Shown here piece by piece: positions 29,003 through 37,409 of a DNA stretch of 41,458 nt. The notes below the pieces were generated by a model, which saw nothing but the letters and a program-made list of their open reading frames with translations, was not told the origin of the DNA and ran no database searches. Where the stretch lies: positions 1 to 41,458 of the forward strand of contig JADGBR010000032.1 in NCBI GenBank assembly GCA_015231405.1, read 5' to 3'. Both the position numbers and the translations under genes were made by a program. The first letter of the stretch is position 1. Each line of letters begins with the position of its first letter. Source of the stretch: Candidatus Omnitrophota bacterium (GTDB lineage Bacteria > Omnitrophota > Gorgyraeia > Tantalellales > Tantalellaceae).

Positions 29003-29073
29003 GCATAGTGCAGAGCGCATGGCGTAAAGGGTAAGGATAGGATACAAATACGCTCTGCGCTATGCGCTCTGCC
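29003..29073. repeat. Heptamer-periodic array (GCAKAGC/GCTCTGC) with inverted arm
   Basis: GCATAGTGCAGAGCGCATGGCG 29003-29024; ACGCTCTGCGCTATGCGCTCTGCC 29050-29073. Confidence 0.8.
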
Positions 29074-29089
29074 GACAGATGGAGGATCA

Positions 29090-30628
29090 ATGCCTAAAGC
29101 TGTAATAGATATAGGGTCGAACTCGATAAAACTGGCTATCGGCGAGATTTCGGGGAATAAGGTCGAGGTCATAGAATTCCTCAAGAATATCGTGGGTCTT
29201 GGAAAATCGGCTTTCTACAAGGGCGTTATATCGCAGGAGGCCATACAGCAGACGGTCACTATCCTCAGGAAATACAAGGATAAGCTGAAGGAATATAAAA
29301 TAGCCCCTTCCGAAGTCAAGGTCATAGCCACGACCGCGATAAGGGAAGCCGGGAACAGGGATATTTTCATAGACAATGTGCAGAGGAAGACGGATCTTAA
29401 AGTGGACATACTGGACGTCGGGACGGTAAGCTACTACATAGAGTCTTATTTCGCGCACAAGCTTAAGTCCAAGTTCGCCATCAGCGAGGAGACGTTCATA
29501 ATCGCTGAACTGGGTACGGGGGGGCTCGATATCTCCTGCAAGGAAAAAGGCTACACTCTCTTCAATATGAGCCTTCCGATCGGGACGCTCAGGCTCGCGA
29601 GCCTCATCGGGAGGCTCGGCGGGAGCCTCGAGGAGAACATGGAGGCCACCGCGGATTACATCGATAACGAGTTCTCTTTCCTTAAGAAGAACATCAGGGA
29701 TATCAAGATAGACGACGTGATCCTGATCGACGAGAATTACGCGCGGCTTGTGCAGAACATCATCAAGTCAGGCTCTTCCGGGGAGAACCTTTACAAGTTC
29801 ACGTCAAAAGAGATAGAGAGGATGATCGAGAAGCTCAGGGACAAGAATTTCGAGGAGATAAGCCATGATTACAAGATACCGATAGAGATCGCCGACACTA
29901 TCCTGGCTTACGCGGTGGTCCTTGAGAATTTCTGCTCCCTCATCAAGAAGGGGCACATACACATAATCGATATATCGCTTTCCGAGGCGGTGCTCGCCAA
30001 CATGCTGTTCGACGTGAAGCTGTTCTCGGAGCTTGACGATATGAAACAGCTGGTGTCGGAGGCGAGGTTCGTCTGCAGAAAGTACGGGCTGGATATAGAG
30101 CACCCCGAACACGTGGCGCGCCTTTCGGGCATAATGTTCGAAGCGATGAAGGAGTACCTGGGGCTTAAGTCGGACGACAAGAAATATATTATTCTCGCTT
30201 CGTACCTCCACGACATAGGTATTTTCATATACAACAGGTCGCACCACAAGCATTCGGAATATATCCTCCAGTACTTGAATTTTGTAGGGCTTTCGGAGGA
30301 AGAGCAGAAGGTGATAGCGTGCGTAGCGAGGTACCACCGTAGGGCTACCCCTCAGGACAGCCACTATCTTTACTCGTCGCTCCCTTACGACAGGAAGATA
30401 CTTGTCCATAAGTTGAGCGCAATACTCAGGATAACGAACGCCCTCGACGCCACGCATAAGCAGAAAGTGAAGAAGTTCGAGGTGGTAGTGACGAAGGATG
30501 AGAATTTCATACTGAACGTCCATACCAACAAGAATTTTATCATAGAAAAGTCGGAGTTCATGCTTAAAAGGGATTATTTCAGGGAGATAACGGGCAGCGA
30601 CGTGACGCTCAGCATAAAGGCGGGATGA
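29090..30628 (+). CDS. ppx: Ppx/GppA exopolyphosphatase with C-terminal HD domain
   Basis: 'AVIDIGSNSIKLAIGEI', 'ATTAIREAGNRDIFI', 'IIAELGTGGLDIS'; HD domain 'ASYLHDIGIFI...VARYHRRATPQDSHYLYSSLP'. Confidence 0.9.
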   Translation: MPKAVIDIGSNSIKLAIGEISGNKVEVIEFLKNIVGLGKSAFYKGVISQEAIQQTVTILRKYKDKLKEYKIAPSEVKVIATTAIREAGNRDIFIDNVQRKTDLKVDILDVGTVSYYIESYFAHKLKSKFAISEETFIIAELGTGGLDISCKEKGYTLFNMSLPIGTLRLASLIGRLGGSLEENMEATADYIDNEFSFLKKNIRDIKIDDVILIDENYARLVQNIIKSGSSGENLYKFTSKEIERMIEKLRDKNFEEISHDYKIPIEIADTILAYAVVLENFCSLIKKGHIHIIDISLSEAVLANMLFDVKLFSELDDMKQLVSEARFVCRKYGLDIEHPEHVARLSGIMFEAMKEYLGLKSDDKKYIILASYLHDIGIFIYNRSHHKHSEYILQYLNFVGLSEEEQKVIACVARYHRRATPQDSHYLYSSLPYDRKILVHKLSAILRITNALDATHKQKVKKFEVVVTKDENFILNVHTNKNFIIEKSEFMLKRDYFREITGSDVTLSIKAG

Positions 30629-30629
30629 C

Positions 30630-32654
30630 ATGGCTAAGAACGACCCTAAAGACATATACATACACCGTGACATAAGCTGGCTGGATTTCAATGAGAGGGT
30701 GCTGGAGGAGGCGGAAGATCCGGCCAATCCTATACTCGAAAGGCTGAGGTTCATGGCTATTTTCGCCAATAACCTCGATGAGTTCTTTATGGTCAGGGTA
30801 TCGGGCGTGAAGAGGCTGATAGACGCCGGCTATAACAGCAAGGACAAGTTCGGCTGGTACCCTTATGACCTTTATAAGGTCATAACGGAGAGGACGGACG
30901 CACTTTCTAAAAGGCTGTATGACCTCCGCGACAGGAAAATTATGAAGGATCTGGCTAAAAACCTTATTTTTGTCAAACGATACGAGGAGCTTGACCCGGA
31001 ACAGCTCAAATACGCTAAGAAATATTTTAACGACACCCTGTACCCTATAATAACCCCTATTGCCGTGGACCAGGGGCACCCTTTTCCCATAATACTCTCG
31101 AAATCCCTTTCTTTTGCCGTAGAACTCGCGATATATAAGAAAAAATGTTTCGCGGTGATCATAGTACCCCAGAACGTGCCCAGGCTCATCAAGCTTCCTT
31201 CCGAAAGGGACGAGCTTAACTATATCCTCATGGAAGAAGTGATGAAGAACAATATCGAAAGATTCTTCAGGGGCCACAAGCTCGTGAATAAGTTCCTTTT
31301 CAGGGTAATAAGGGATAGCGAGCTGTCAGTCGATGAGGAGTATGAGGAAGACCTTCTTTCCGCGATAGACGCTGAAATTAAGAAAAGGCCGCGCGCCAAG
31401 GTCATTGCTCTCGAGGTGGAGAAGGACTCGTCCCCGGAGCTTTTGGCGAACATATGCGAAAGCATAGTCTTCCCGTTCGAAGAGGTGACGAGGATCAACA
31501 ACGACCTGGACCTAACTTATTTTTTCGAGATGGCGTCGCTGGTCCCAATGACCAACCTCTGCTATAAGAGCTTTGTTCCGGCCTCCATCCAGTACGGGAA
31601 TATATTCGATAAAATGAAAGAAGGGGACTTTATCATTCACCTCCCGTTCCAGTCGTTCAAGCCGACGGTCGACCTCGTGAAAAGCGCGTCCGTCGATCCC
31701 GGGGTCCTCGCCATAAAGATGACGCTTTACAGGACGAACAGGGATTCGGATATTGTGAAGGCACTGAAAGAGGCCGCTAAGAACAAAAAACAGGTCACGG
31801 TACTCGTCGAGATAAAGGCCAGGTTCGATGAGGAAGCGAACATAAGGTGGGCGAGGGAACTGGAGGAGTCAGGATGCCATGTCATGTACGGCATTCCCGG
31901 CATGAAGATACATTCGAAGATAACGCTCGTAATAAGGAGGGAAGAGGACAGGATACGGCGCTATGTCCATCTTTCCACCGGTAACTATAACGAGAAAACG
32001 GCTTCGCTCTATACGGACTGCGGTTATTTCACCGCTAACGACGATTTTGCCAGGGACATCTCCGATGTTTTTAACGTCATAACGGGATACTCTCTTCCTT
32101 CCCGGTGGAAAAGGATAGTGGCGAGCCCATACGATCTCAGGCAGTATTACATCGAGCTTATCGATAAAGAGATAGAGTCCCAGAAGAGTCACGGGAACGG
32201 GGGCATATTCGCCAAGCTGAACTCGCTCGAGGACGTCTTTATCATAGATAAACTTTATGAGGCGTCGAAAGCGGGCGTTAAGATAAATCTGCTGGTCAGG
32301 GGTATATGCGCGCTTGTTCCGGGCGTTAAAGGCCTTTCCGAGAACATCAGCGTGAGGAGCATAGTCGGGCGTTTTCTCGAGCACAGCAGGGTATTCATTA
32401 CGAATAACAATAACGATAAAAGGATCTTTCTCTCTTCGGCGGACTGGATGAGGCGCAATTTCGACAGGCGGATAGAGCTTCTCTTCGAGATCTACGACGA
32501 AAAGATCAAGGACCACCTGAAAATGGTAATGGAGCTTTACTGGAAAGACGACGTAAAAGCGCGGATACTTACCGCCCAGGGGAAATACGAAAGAGCGGTG
32601 CGCGGCTCCGAGCCGGTCAACGCGCAGGAGAATCTGATCGGGCTTTATTCGTAG
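30630..32654 (+). CDS. ppk1: Polyphosphate kinase 1
   Basis: 'IYIHRDISWLDFNERVLEEA', 'RFMAIFANNLDEFFMVRVSG', 'MKIHSKITLVIRREEDRIRRYVHLSTGNYNEKTASLYTDCGYFT', 'SSADWMRRNFDRRIELLFEI'. Confidence 0.97.
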   Translation: MAKNDPKDIYIHRDISWLDFNERVLEEAEDPANPILERLRFMAIFANNLDEFFMVRVSGVKRLIDAGYNSKDKFGWYPYDLYKVITERTDALSKRLYDLRDRKIMKDLAKNLIFVKRYEELDPEQLKYAKKYFNDTLYPIITPIAVDQGHPFPIILSKSLSFAVELAIYKKKCFAVIIVPQNVPRLIKLPSERDELNYILMEEVMKNNIERFFRGHKLVNKFLFRVIRDSELSVDEEYEEDLLSAIDAEIKKRPRAKVIALEVEKDSSPELLANICESIVFPFEEVTRINNDLDLTYFFEMASLVPMTNLCYKSFVPASIQYGNIFDKMKEGDFIIHLPFQSFKPTVDLVKSASVDPGVLAIKMTLYRTNRDSDIVKALKEAAKNKKQVTVLVEIKARFDEEANIRWARELEESGCHVMYGIPGMKIHSKITLVIRREEDRIRRYVHLSTGNYNEKTASLYTDCGYFTANDDFARDISDVFNVITGYSLPSRWKRIVASPYDLRQYYIELIDKEIESQKSHGNGGIFAKLNSLEDVFIIDKLYEASKAGVKINLLVRGICALVPGVKGLSENISVRSIVGRFLEHSRVFITNNNNDKRIFLSSADWMRRNFDRRIELLFEIYDEKIKDHLKMVMELYWKDDVKARILTAQGKYERAVRGSEPVNAQENLIGLYS

Positions 32655-32670
32655 GGGGCGGGGGGATAAG

Positions 32671-32754
32671 GGATTCAGAATCCAGAATTCAGAATCCAGA
32701 ATACAGAATACAGAATACGGAATACGGAATACAGAATACGGAATTTGGGATTTG
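32671..32754 (+). repeat. Twelve-unit heptamer array, consensus GAATNCR, directly upstream of the CHAD gene
   Basis: ggattca gaatcca gaattca gaatcca gaataca gaataca gaatacg gaatacg gaataca gaatacg gaatttg ggatttg. Confidence 0.92.
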
Positions 32755-32757
32755 AGA

Positions 32758-33651
32758 ATGAAGAAAGTGCCTTCCAGTTATATCAAGAGGATAATACTGA
32801 AACATCTCCGGAGGTTCATTAGAGAGCTTGACGGGGCTCGCGCGGGTGATGACCCGGAACATGTCCACCAGGTGAGGGTTTCCTCACGGAGGCTCAGGAA
32901 CGCTCTTTCGGTCTTTGAGGAATTTTTGCCCGAAGAACGCGCGGGCCGGGCCAGGGAGAGCGTTAAAAAGGTGGCCGGGGCGCTTTCCGAGGCGAGGGAC
33001 GTCGATACCCAGATAGCGTTCTTTAGAGCTCTTTCGGACGATTTTGGCGCAGACGCCGAGAAGCGGTTCGCCGGAAAGGTCATAAAGGCGCTCTCGGGAA
33101 AAAGAAAGGATATTCAGGCCTTTGTGGTAAAAGCCCTGGATGAGTTCAATGCCTCGGGCGCGCTCGGGGATATAGACGATATCCTGGCCGTTCTCCCCAA
33201 AACGCGCGGCGAAGACTCCAGAGCGGCGCTTGAGGTTTTCGCGGCCAGGAAGATCAAACGGCGCCTTAGCCGGTTACTCTCTTACGGCGACTATGCCGCT
33301 ACCGGACGGGACGAGGAGAGACTCCACCTTATGCGTCTTGCCGCTAAGAAGCTGAGGTACACTCTTGAGAATTTCAGGCCCATTTTCGGCCGGGGCCTGG
33401 ACCGGCATATAAAAGCCGCGCACAATGTGCAGAACATGCTCGGGGAATTCAACGACCTGAACGTCTGGATAAAATACCTGTCCTCTCTTGTCGCGGAAGC
33501 TGGGGGGAGTGACCCGGAGCTGCCGGAGGCGGTCAGGCATTTTACGGAAAAGTGCGCTGGCATGAAAGAAGCTTCTTTTGCCGCCTTCGACGTCTATTGG
33601 AGGAGCCTGATCGAAGCCGGCGCGTTCAAAGAACTGAAAAAGGCCCTTTAG
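32758..33651 (+). CDS. CHAD domain protein (polyphosphate-associated)
   Basis: 'EHVHQVRVSSRRLRNALSVFEEFLP', 'LHLMRLAAKKLRYTLENF'; follows ppk1. Confidence 0.9.
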   Translation: MKKVPSSYIKRIILKHLRRFIRELDGARAGDDPEHVHQVRVSSRRLRNALSVFEEFLPEERAGRARESVKKVAGALSEARDVDTQIAFFRALSDDFGADAEKRFAGKVIKALSGKRKDIQAFVVKALDEFNASGALGDIDDILAVLPKTRGEDSRAALEVFAARKIKRRLSRLLSYGDYAATGRDEERLHLMRLAAKKLRYTLENFRPIFGRGLDRHIKAAHNVQNMLGEFNDLNVWIKYLSSLVAEAGGSDPELPEAVRHFTEKCAGMKEASFAAFDVYWRSLIEAGAFKELKKAL

Positions 33652-33652
33652 T

Positions 33653-34240
33653 ATGACGAGGGAAAAAGATATTCTCAGGGAAGTGATGCGGTTCGCCATT
33701 GATCACGGCTATGAGAAGGACCATTCCAACCAGGTGACATCCCTTTCCATGCTGCTGTTCGATCTCACTATGCCGCTTCACGGGTTGGATAAAAAAATAA
33801 GGGTGCTCCTCGAGTCGGCCGCGCTTTTACACGATATCGGGAGGACCGGCTCCGGCGATAGGCATCACAAAGAGGCGCGGGATATCATCATGCGCCGGGA
33901 AGAGCTGCCGTTCACCGACGGCGAAAGGAAGATAGTCGCCCTTGTTGCGCGCTACCACCGCCAGACGCTGCCCGAGAGCGACCACGCTATCTATTCGGAG
34001 CTACCAGGGGAGGCGAGAGAGATCGTGGACAAGCTGTCCGCTATACTTCGTATCGCCGACGGCCTTGACAGGGGGCACGATAACTCTGTCTGGGGGATCA
34101 CCTGTGATATCCTGAAGGACGAGGTGATATTCCACATTCTGGCCGATGGCCTGTCAGAGGTCGACCGGGATGGGGCGTTATGGAAATCGGATCTCTTTGA
34201 AAAAGTGTTCAAACGGAAAGTCGTTGTCGAGTGGTTCTGA
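33653..34240 (+). CDS. Stand-alone HD-domain protein similar to the Ppx C-terminal domain
   Basis: 'AALLHDIGRTG', 'VARYHRQTLPESDHAIYSELPGEAREIVDKLSAILRIADGLDRGH', matching the Ppx C-terminus encoded at 29090-30628. Confidence 0.87.
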   Translation: MTREKDILREVMRFAIDHGYEKDHSNQVTSLSMLLFDLTMPLHGLDKKIRVLLESAALLHDIGRTGSGDRHHKEARDIIMRREELPFTDGERKIVALVARYHRQTLPESDHAIYSELPGEAREIVDKLSAILRIADGLDRGHDNSVWGITCDILKDEVIFHILADGLSEVDRDGALWKSDLFEKVFKRKVVVEWF

Positions 34241-34281
34241 TTCCGGGCATGGGGCATGGTATATAGAGTGAAAAAATGGAG

Positions 34282-34303
34282 AAGCCGGCCCCCGTGCCGG
34301 CTT
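34282..34303. terminator. Possible bidirectional terminator hairpin between convergent genes
   Basis: AAGCCGGC-CCCCGT-GCCGGCTT; weak T-tracts. Confidence 0.45.
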
Positions 34304-34335
34304 ATAAAATAAGAAAGTCCATGGTCTATGGTCCG

Positions 34336-35115
34336 CTAAACCGACGACGCCATCTTCTTCAGCGTAAGCACCGAAAAATCGCCCTTCATGAGAAGCTTTT
34401 CGGGGATCTCCATGGAATCGTAATAATCGCTGAAACATTTCCTGACGTCTAGGTTGAAGAAGTCCGGACGGATATTATCCCGGACCTTTGAGTAAGAGCC
34501 GTCGCCCAGGGACCCCCATTTCGCGGAATAGAAATCCTTTATCTTGTCCTCGTCGGAGAATATCTGGGCTATCGCCCTGTTGGCCGTCACTATGGTTTTG
34601 AGCTCAGAGACATGTATGTCTATTATCTCGAACTGTCTCGGTATCTTTTCCCTGGCTTTGGGCCCGGCGTTATTGTCCGGCACCTGTCCCGCGCGCGGGC
34701 TTATGAGGCCTCGAGCGAGTTTCAGTATGCTAGCCTCAAGGGCCTGATAGATCCCGGCGAGCTTCGAGTAAACTCCGTGCCTGTCGATGAGACGCCTTAA
34801 AGGGGAGATCTCCCAGGCTTCGTCCCCGCCCGACCAAGTGACCAGGTTATGCTGGAAAACGCTGTTGGCGGCCAGCACGTACTCCATGAGCTCCACGCAT
34901 CTTATCAGGTCAAGGATGAGCTGATAACGTAAAGAGTTGTTTCCCGTGAACCCGATGAAAACAGCGGCTTTATCGTAAATACCGAAGCGCTCCTCCATTG
35001 GTAGCCGGGAGACCTTTACGAGCTGACGGATCTCCTTTTTAATGGAGTCGTAGCCGTAGCAGCCTTTCTCCAGTATTTTACCCGAGAGCTCAAGGACTTC
35101 GGTTATGTATTCCAT
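34336..35115 (-). CDS. Conserved hypothetical protein
   Basis: 260-aa helical ORF starting 'MEYITEVLELSGKILEKGCYGYDSIKKEIRQLV'; the tracked N-terminal extension 'MFPAFAGMT...' comes from the adjacent repeat. Confidence 0.65.
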   Translation of the reverse strand: MEYITEVLELSGKILEKGCYGYDSIKKEIRQLVKVSRLPMEERFGIYDKAAVFIGFTGNNSLRYQLILDLIRCVELMEYVLAANSVFQHNLVTWSGGDEAWEISPLRRLIDRHGVYSKLAGIYQALEASILKLARGLISPRAGQVPDNNAGPKAREKIPRQFEIIDIHVSELKTIVTANRAIAQIFSDEDKIKDFYSAKWGSLGDGSYSKVRDNIRPDFFNLDVRKCFSDYYDSMEIPEKLLMKGDFSVLTLKKMASSV

Positions 35116-35158
35116 GGAGCGTATTATAGCATTATTTAAGAGGTAGCAAAAAAAAATT

Positions 35159-35229
35159 GTCATCCCCGCGAAAGCGGGGAACAAATAAAAATATTACTTC
35201 CATGTGATCCCCGCTTTCGCGGGGATGAC
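35159..35229. repeat. 22-bp perfect inverted repeat (GTCATCCCCGCGAAAGCGGGGA)
   Basis: Arms 35159-35180 and 35208-35229. Confidence 0.93.
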
Positions 35230-35239
35230 GGTAAATAGA

Positions 35240-37018
35240 TTACGAATACAGCTTCCTCATCTGATCCAGCGCCCCCAACTTCCTGAGCGCGTCGTGGACA
35301 AGTTTGCGGTTCTTCTCGCCTTTTCTCTGAAGGAACGCGCGCTGAGTTTTCCGGTCTGTGAATGCCGACGGGACATGGACCTTTTCGCCCGTAAAGGGAT
35401 GGGCTCCCGTGAAATACATCGCCGCCGAGAGGGTCATAGGGATAGGGATGAAGTCCTGTATCTGTTCGGATGTGAGGCGATTGGCGGCCAGGTAAAGCCC
35501 GGCTAGAAGCGCGTCTTTCATGTCGGATCCGGGGTGGCTGGTCACGAAATAATTCACGAGATACTGTGTTTTATCCAGGCGCGCGTTGACGCTCCTGAAT
35601 TTGGCGAGGAACTTGTCATAGACCTTGATGGATGGCTTATTCATGAGCCTGAGCACTTTCTCGGACACGTGTTCCGGCGCCACTTTCATTTGGCCGCTTA
35701 TATGGTCTTTACAGACGGCTTCCAGGTATTTATCCGCATAGTCGTCCGCCAGGAGGTCATACCTGAAACCGCTGGCGAGAAAAACATGTTTTACGCCGGG
35801 GATAGCGGCTATTTTCCTCAAGAGGTCAAGGCTTTCGTCGTAGCCCAGCTTAAGGTTGGGGCATTTCGACGGATATATGCATTTCTTCCCCGAGCAGGCC
35901 GAACCGCGCTCCCATACGGAACAAGAGGACATGTAGAGGTTGGATGTCGGGCCGCCGATATCGGTGATGGTCCCGGAAAAATCTTTGCTCTTAGCGAGCG
36001 AAGACGCTTCGTCCATGACGGACCGGGCGCTTCTGGACTGCACTATGCGGCCCTGGTGAAAGTACAGGCCGCAGAAAGAGCATTCCCCTGGACAGCCGCG
36101 GTGGCTTGTTATGGAAAAGCGCACGGTCTCGAGCGCCTTAACCCCGCCTTTTTTATCGTAGACGGGGTGCCATTTTCTTGTGTAGGGAAGGTCGTAGATC
36201 CTGTCCAGATCTTTTTGAGAAAGAGGTTTAGGAGGAGGAAGCTGGACTACGTATCGATTGGCGTGTTTTTGAGCCACGGGTTTTCCGGCCGCCGGGTCCA
36301 TTTCAAGATAGGTCTTTTTGAACGCTTCGTTGAATTTCGCTTTGTCGGAGCTCACTTCTTCGAAGGATGGGATGATCACGGTGTCCGGCATGCTGTCCAG
36401 GTCGCCACGTATCACGGTGGTACCGGGGATATCGGAGAGCGATGCTATGGGTTCACCTTTATCCAGGCGCCGCGCCGCCTCGAGGATCTGCTTTTCGCCC
36501 ATACCATATATCACCATGTCCGCGCGCGAATCAAGGAGTATCGACCGCCTGACCTTGTTGTCCCAGTAATCGTAATGCGCCAGCCTTCGGAGACTCGCCT
36601 CGATGCCCCCCAGGATGACCGGCATCTTACTCCCGAATATCTCCCTGATCTTAGCGGTATAGACAAGGGCCGCCCGGTCGGGCCTCATCCCGGTCCTTGC
36701 GCCCGGCGAATAGCCGTCCTCGTCCCTTGGCCTTTTATTGGCCGTATAATTTGCGATCATCGAGTCAGTATTCCCGGAAGTGACTCCGAAAAATAACCGG
36801 GGTTTCCCGAGAGCGAGGAAGTCGTTCGGCCTGTGCCATCCGGGCTGGGCTATAACGCCGACCTTGAACCCCTCGGCCTCAAGGACCCGCCCGATGACGG
36901 CCGCCCCGTATGAAGGGTGGTCCACATAAGCGTCGCCGGTGACGATTATTATATCAACCTCATCCCAGCCGCGTTCTCTGAGGTCGTCTTTCGAGATAGG
37001 GAGGAATTTGTTGACCAC
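35240..37018 (-). CDS. ygiQ: YgiQ family radical SAM protein
   Basis: 'VIIVTGDAYVDHPSYGAAVIGRVLEAEGFKVGVIAQPGW', 'MPVILGGIEASLRRLAHYDYWDNKVRRSIL', 'SHRGCPGECSFCGLYFHQGRIVQSRS'. Confidence 0.95.
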   Translation of the reverse strand: MVNKFLPISKDDLRERGWDEVDIIIVTGDAYVDHPSYGAAVIGRVLEAEGFKVGVIAQPGWHRPNDFLALGKPRLFFGVTSGNTDSMIANYTANKRPRDEDGYSPGARTGMRPDRAALVYTAKIREIFGSKMPVILGGIEASLRRLAHYDYWDNKVRRSILLDSRADMVIYGMGEKQILEAARRLDKGEPIASLSDIPGTTVIRGDLDSMPDTVIIPSFEEVSSDKAKFNEAFKKTYLEMDPAAGKPVAQKHANRYVVQLPPPKPLSQKDLDRIYDLPYTRKWHPVYDKKGGVKALETVRFSITSHRGCPGECSFCGLYFHQGRIVQSRSARSVMDEASSLAKSKDFSGTITDIGGPTSNLYMSSCSVWERGSACSGKKCIYPSKCPNLKLGYDESLDLLRKIAAIPGVKHVFLASGFRYDLLADDYADKYLEAVCKDHISGQMKVAPEHVSEKVLRLMNKPSIKVYDKFLAKFRSVNARLDKTQYLVNYFVTSHPGSDMKDALLAGLYLAANRLTSEQIQDFIPIPMTLSAAMYFTGAHPFTGEKVHVPSAFTDRKTQRAFLQRKGEKNRKLVHDALRKLGALDQMRKLYS

Positions 37019-37099
37019 ATCATAAGTCTACCATTAAAAGAGCAAAGACAAAAGACTAAGTTACGCGTGATAACACAATGAACTATGCTGACATTAAAT

Positions 37100-37302
37100 T
37101 CAGACTGTGTCGCAATAATAGTTTTGAACAAATTGGCCGTCATTGCGAGGGCACGAAGTGCCCGAAGCAATCTCTGTAACTTATTATTTTTACAGGGATT
37201 GCTCGCCTAGCGGTGAAGCCGCTGGCTTCGTCGTTCGCTCCTTCGTCGCTCACTCCTCGCAATGACGAATTGAGCTAATATTCGAATTGCGACACAGTCT
37301 GA
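37100..37302. repeat. Composite repeat: CGTCATTGCGAG-type palindrome nested inside a TCAGACTGTGTCGCAAT inverted repeat
   Basis: Outer arms TCAGACTGTGTCGCAAT near 37100 and ATTGCGACACAGTCTGA at 37286-37302; inner CGTCATTGCGAGG...CCTCGCAATGACG from about 37139 to 37267. Confidence 0.85.
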
Positions 37303-37409
37303 GTTTTGAATTTGAAGTCCAGGATCTAGTAAAGTCTCTAGGTTGAAACCCGGATTAATGCCAGCATAGATTGAAACGGTATCTTACGCGCGGGTTGTAG
37401 CGGGGAAAA

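Noticed and set aside
29804-30769. 321-aa minus-strand ORF across ppx/ppk1
   Set aside because: Antisense to two well-supported genes; no domain recognised.
32671-32754. CRISPR or VNTR protein-coding repeat
   Set aside because: Unit is 7 nt with no spacers and it lies in the intergenic region; better treated as a heptamer array.
34336-35184. N-terminal extension 'MFPAFAGMTIFFCYLLNN' of the hypothetical protein
   Set aside because: Encoded by the GTCATCCCCGC repeat and adjacent AT-rich DNA; ATG at 35115 is more plausible.
35534-36796. 420-aa plus-strand ORF
   Set aside because: Entirely antisense to the clearly identified YgiQ gene; composition typical of a shadow ORF in GC-biased coding DNA.
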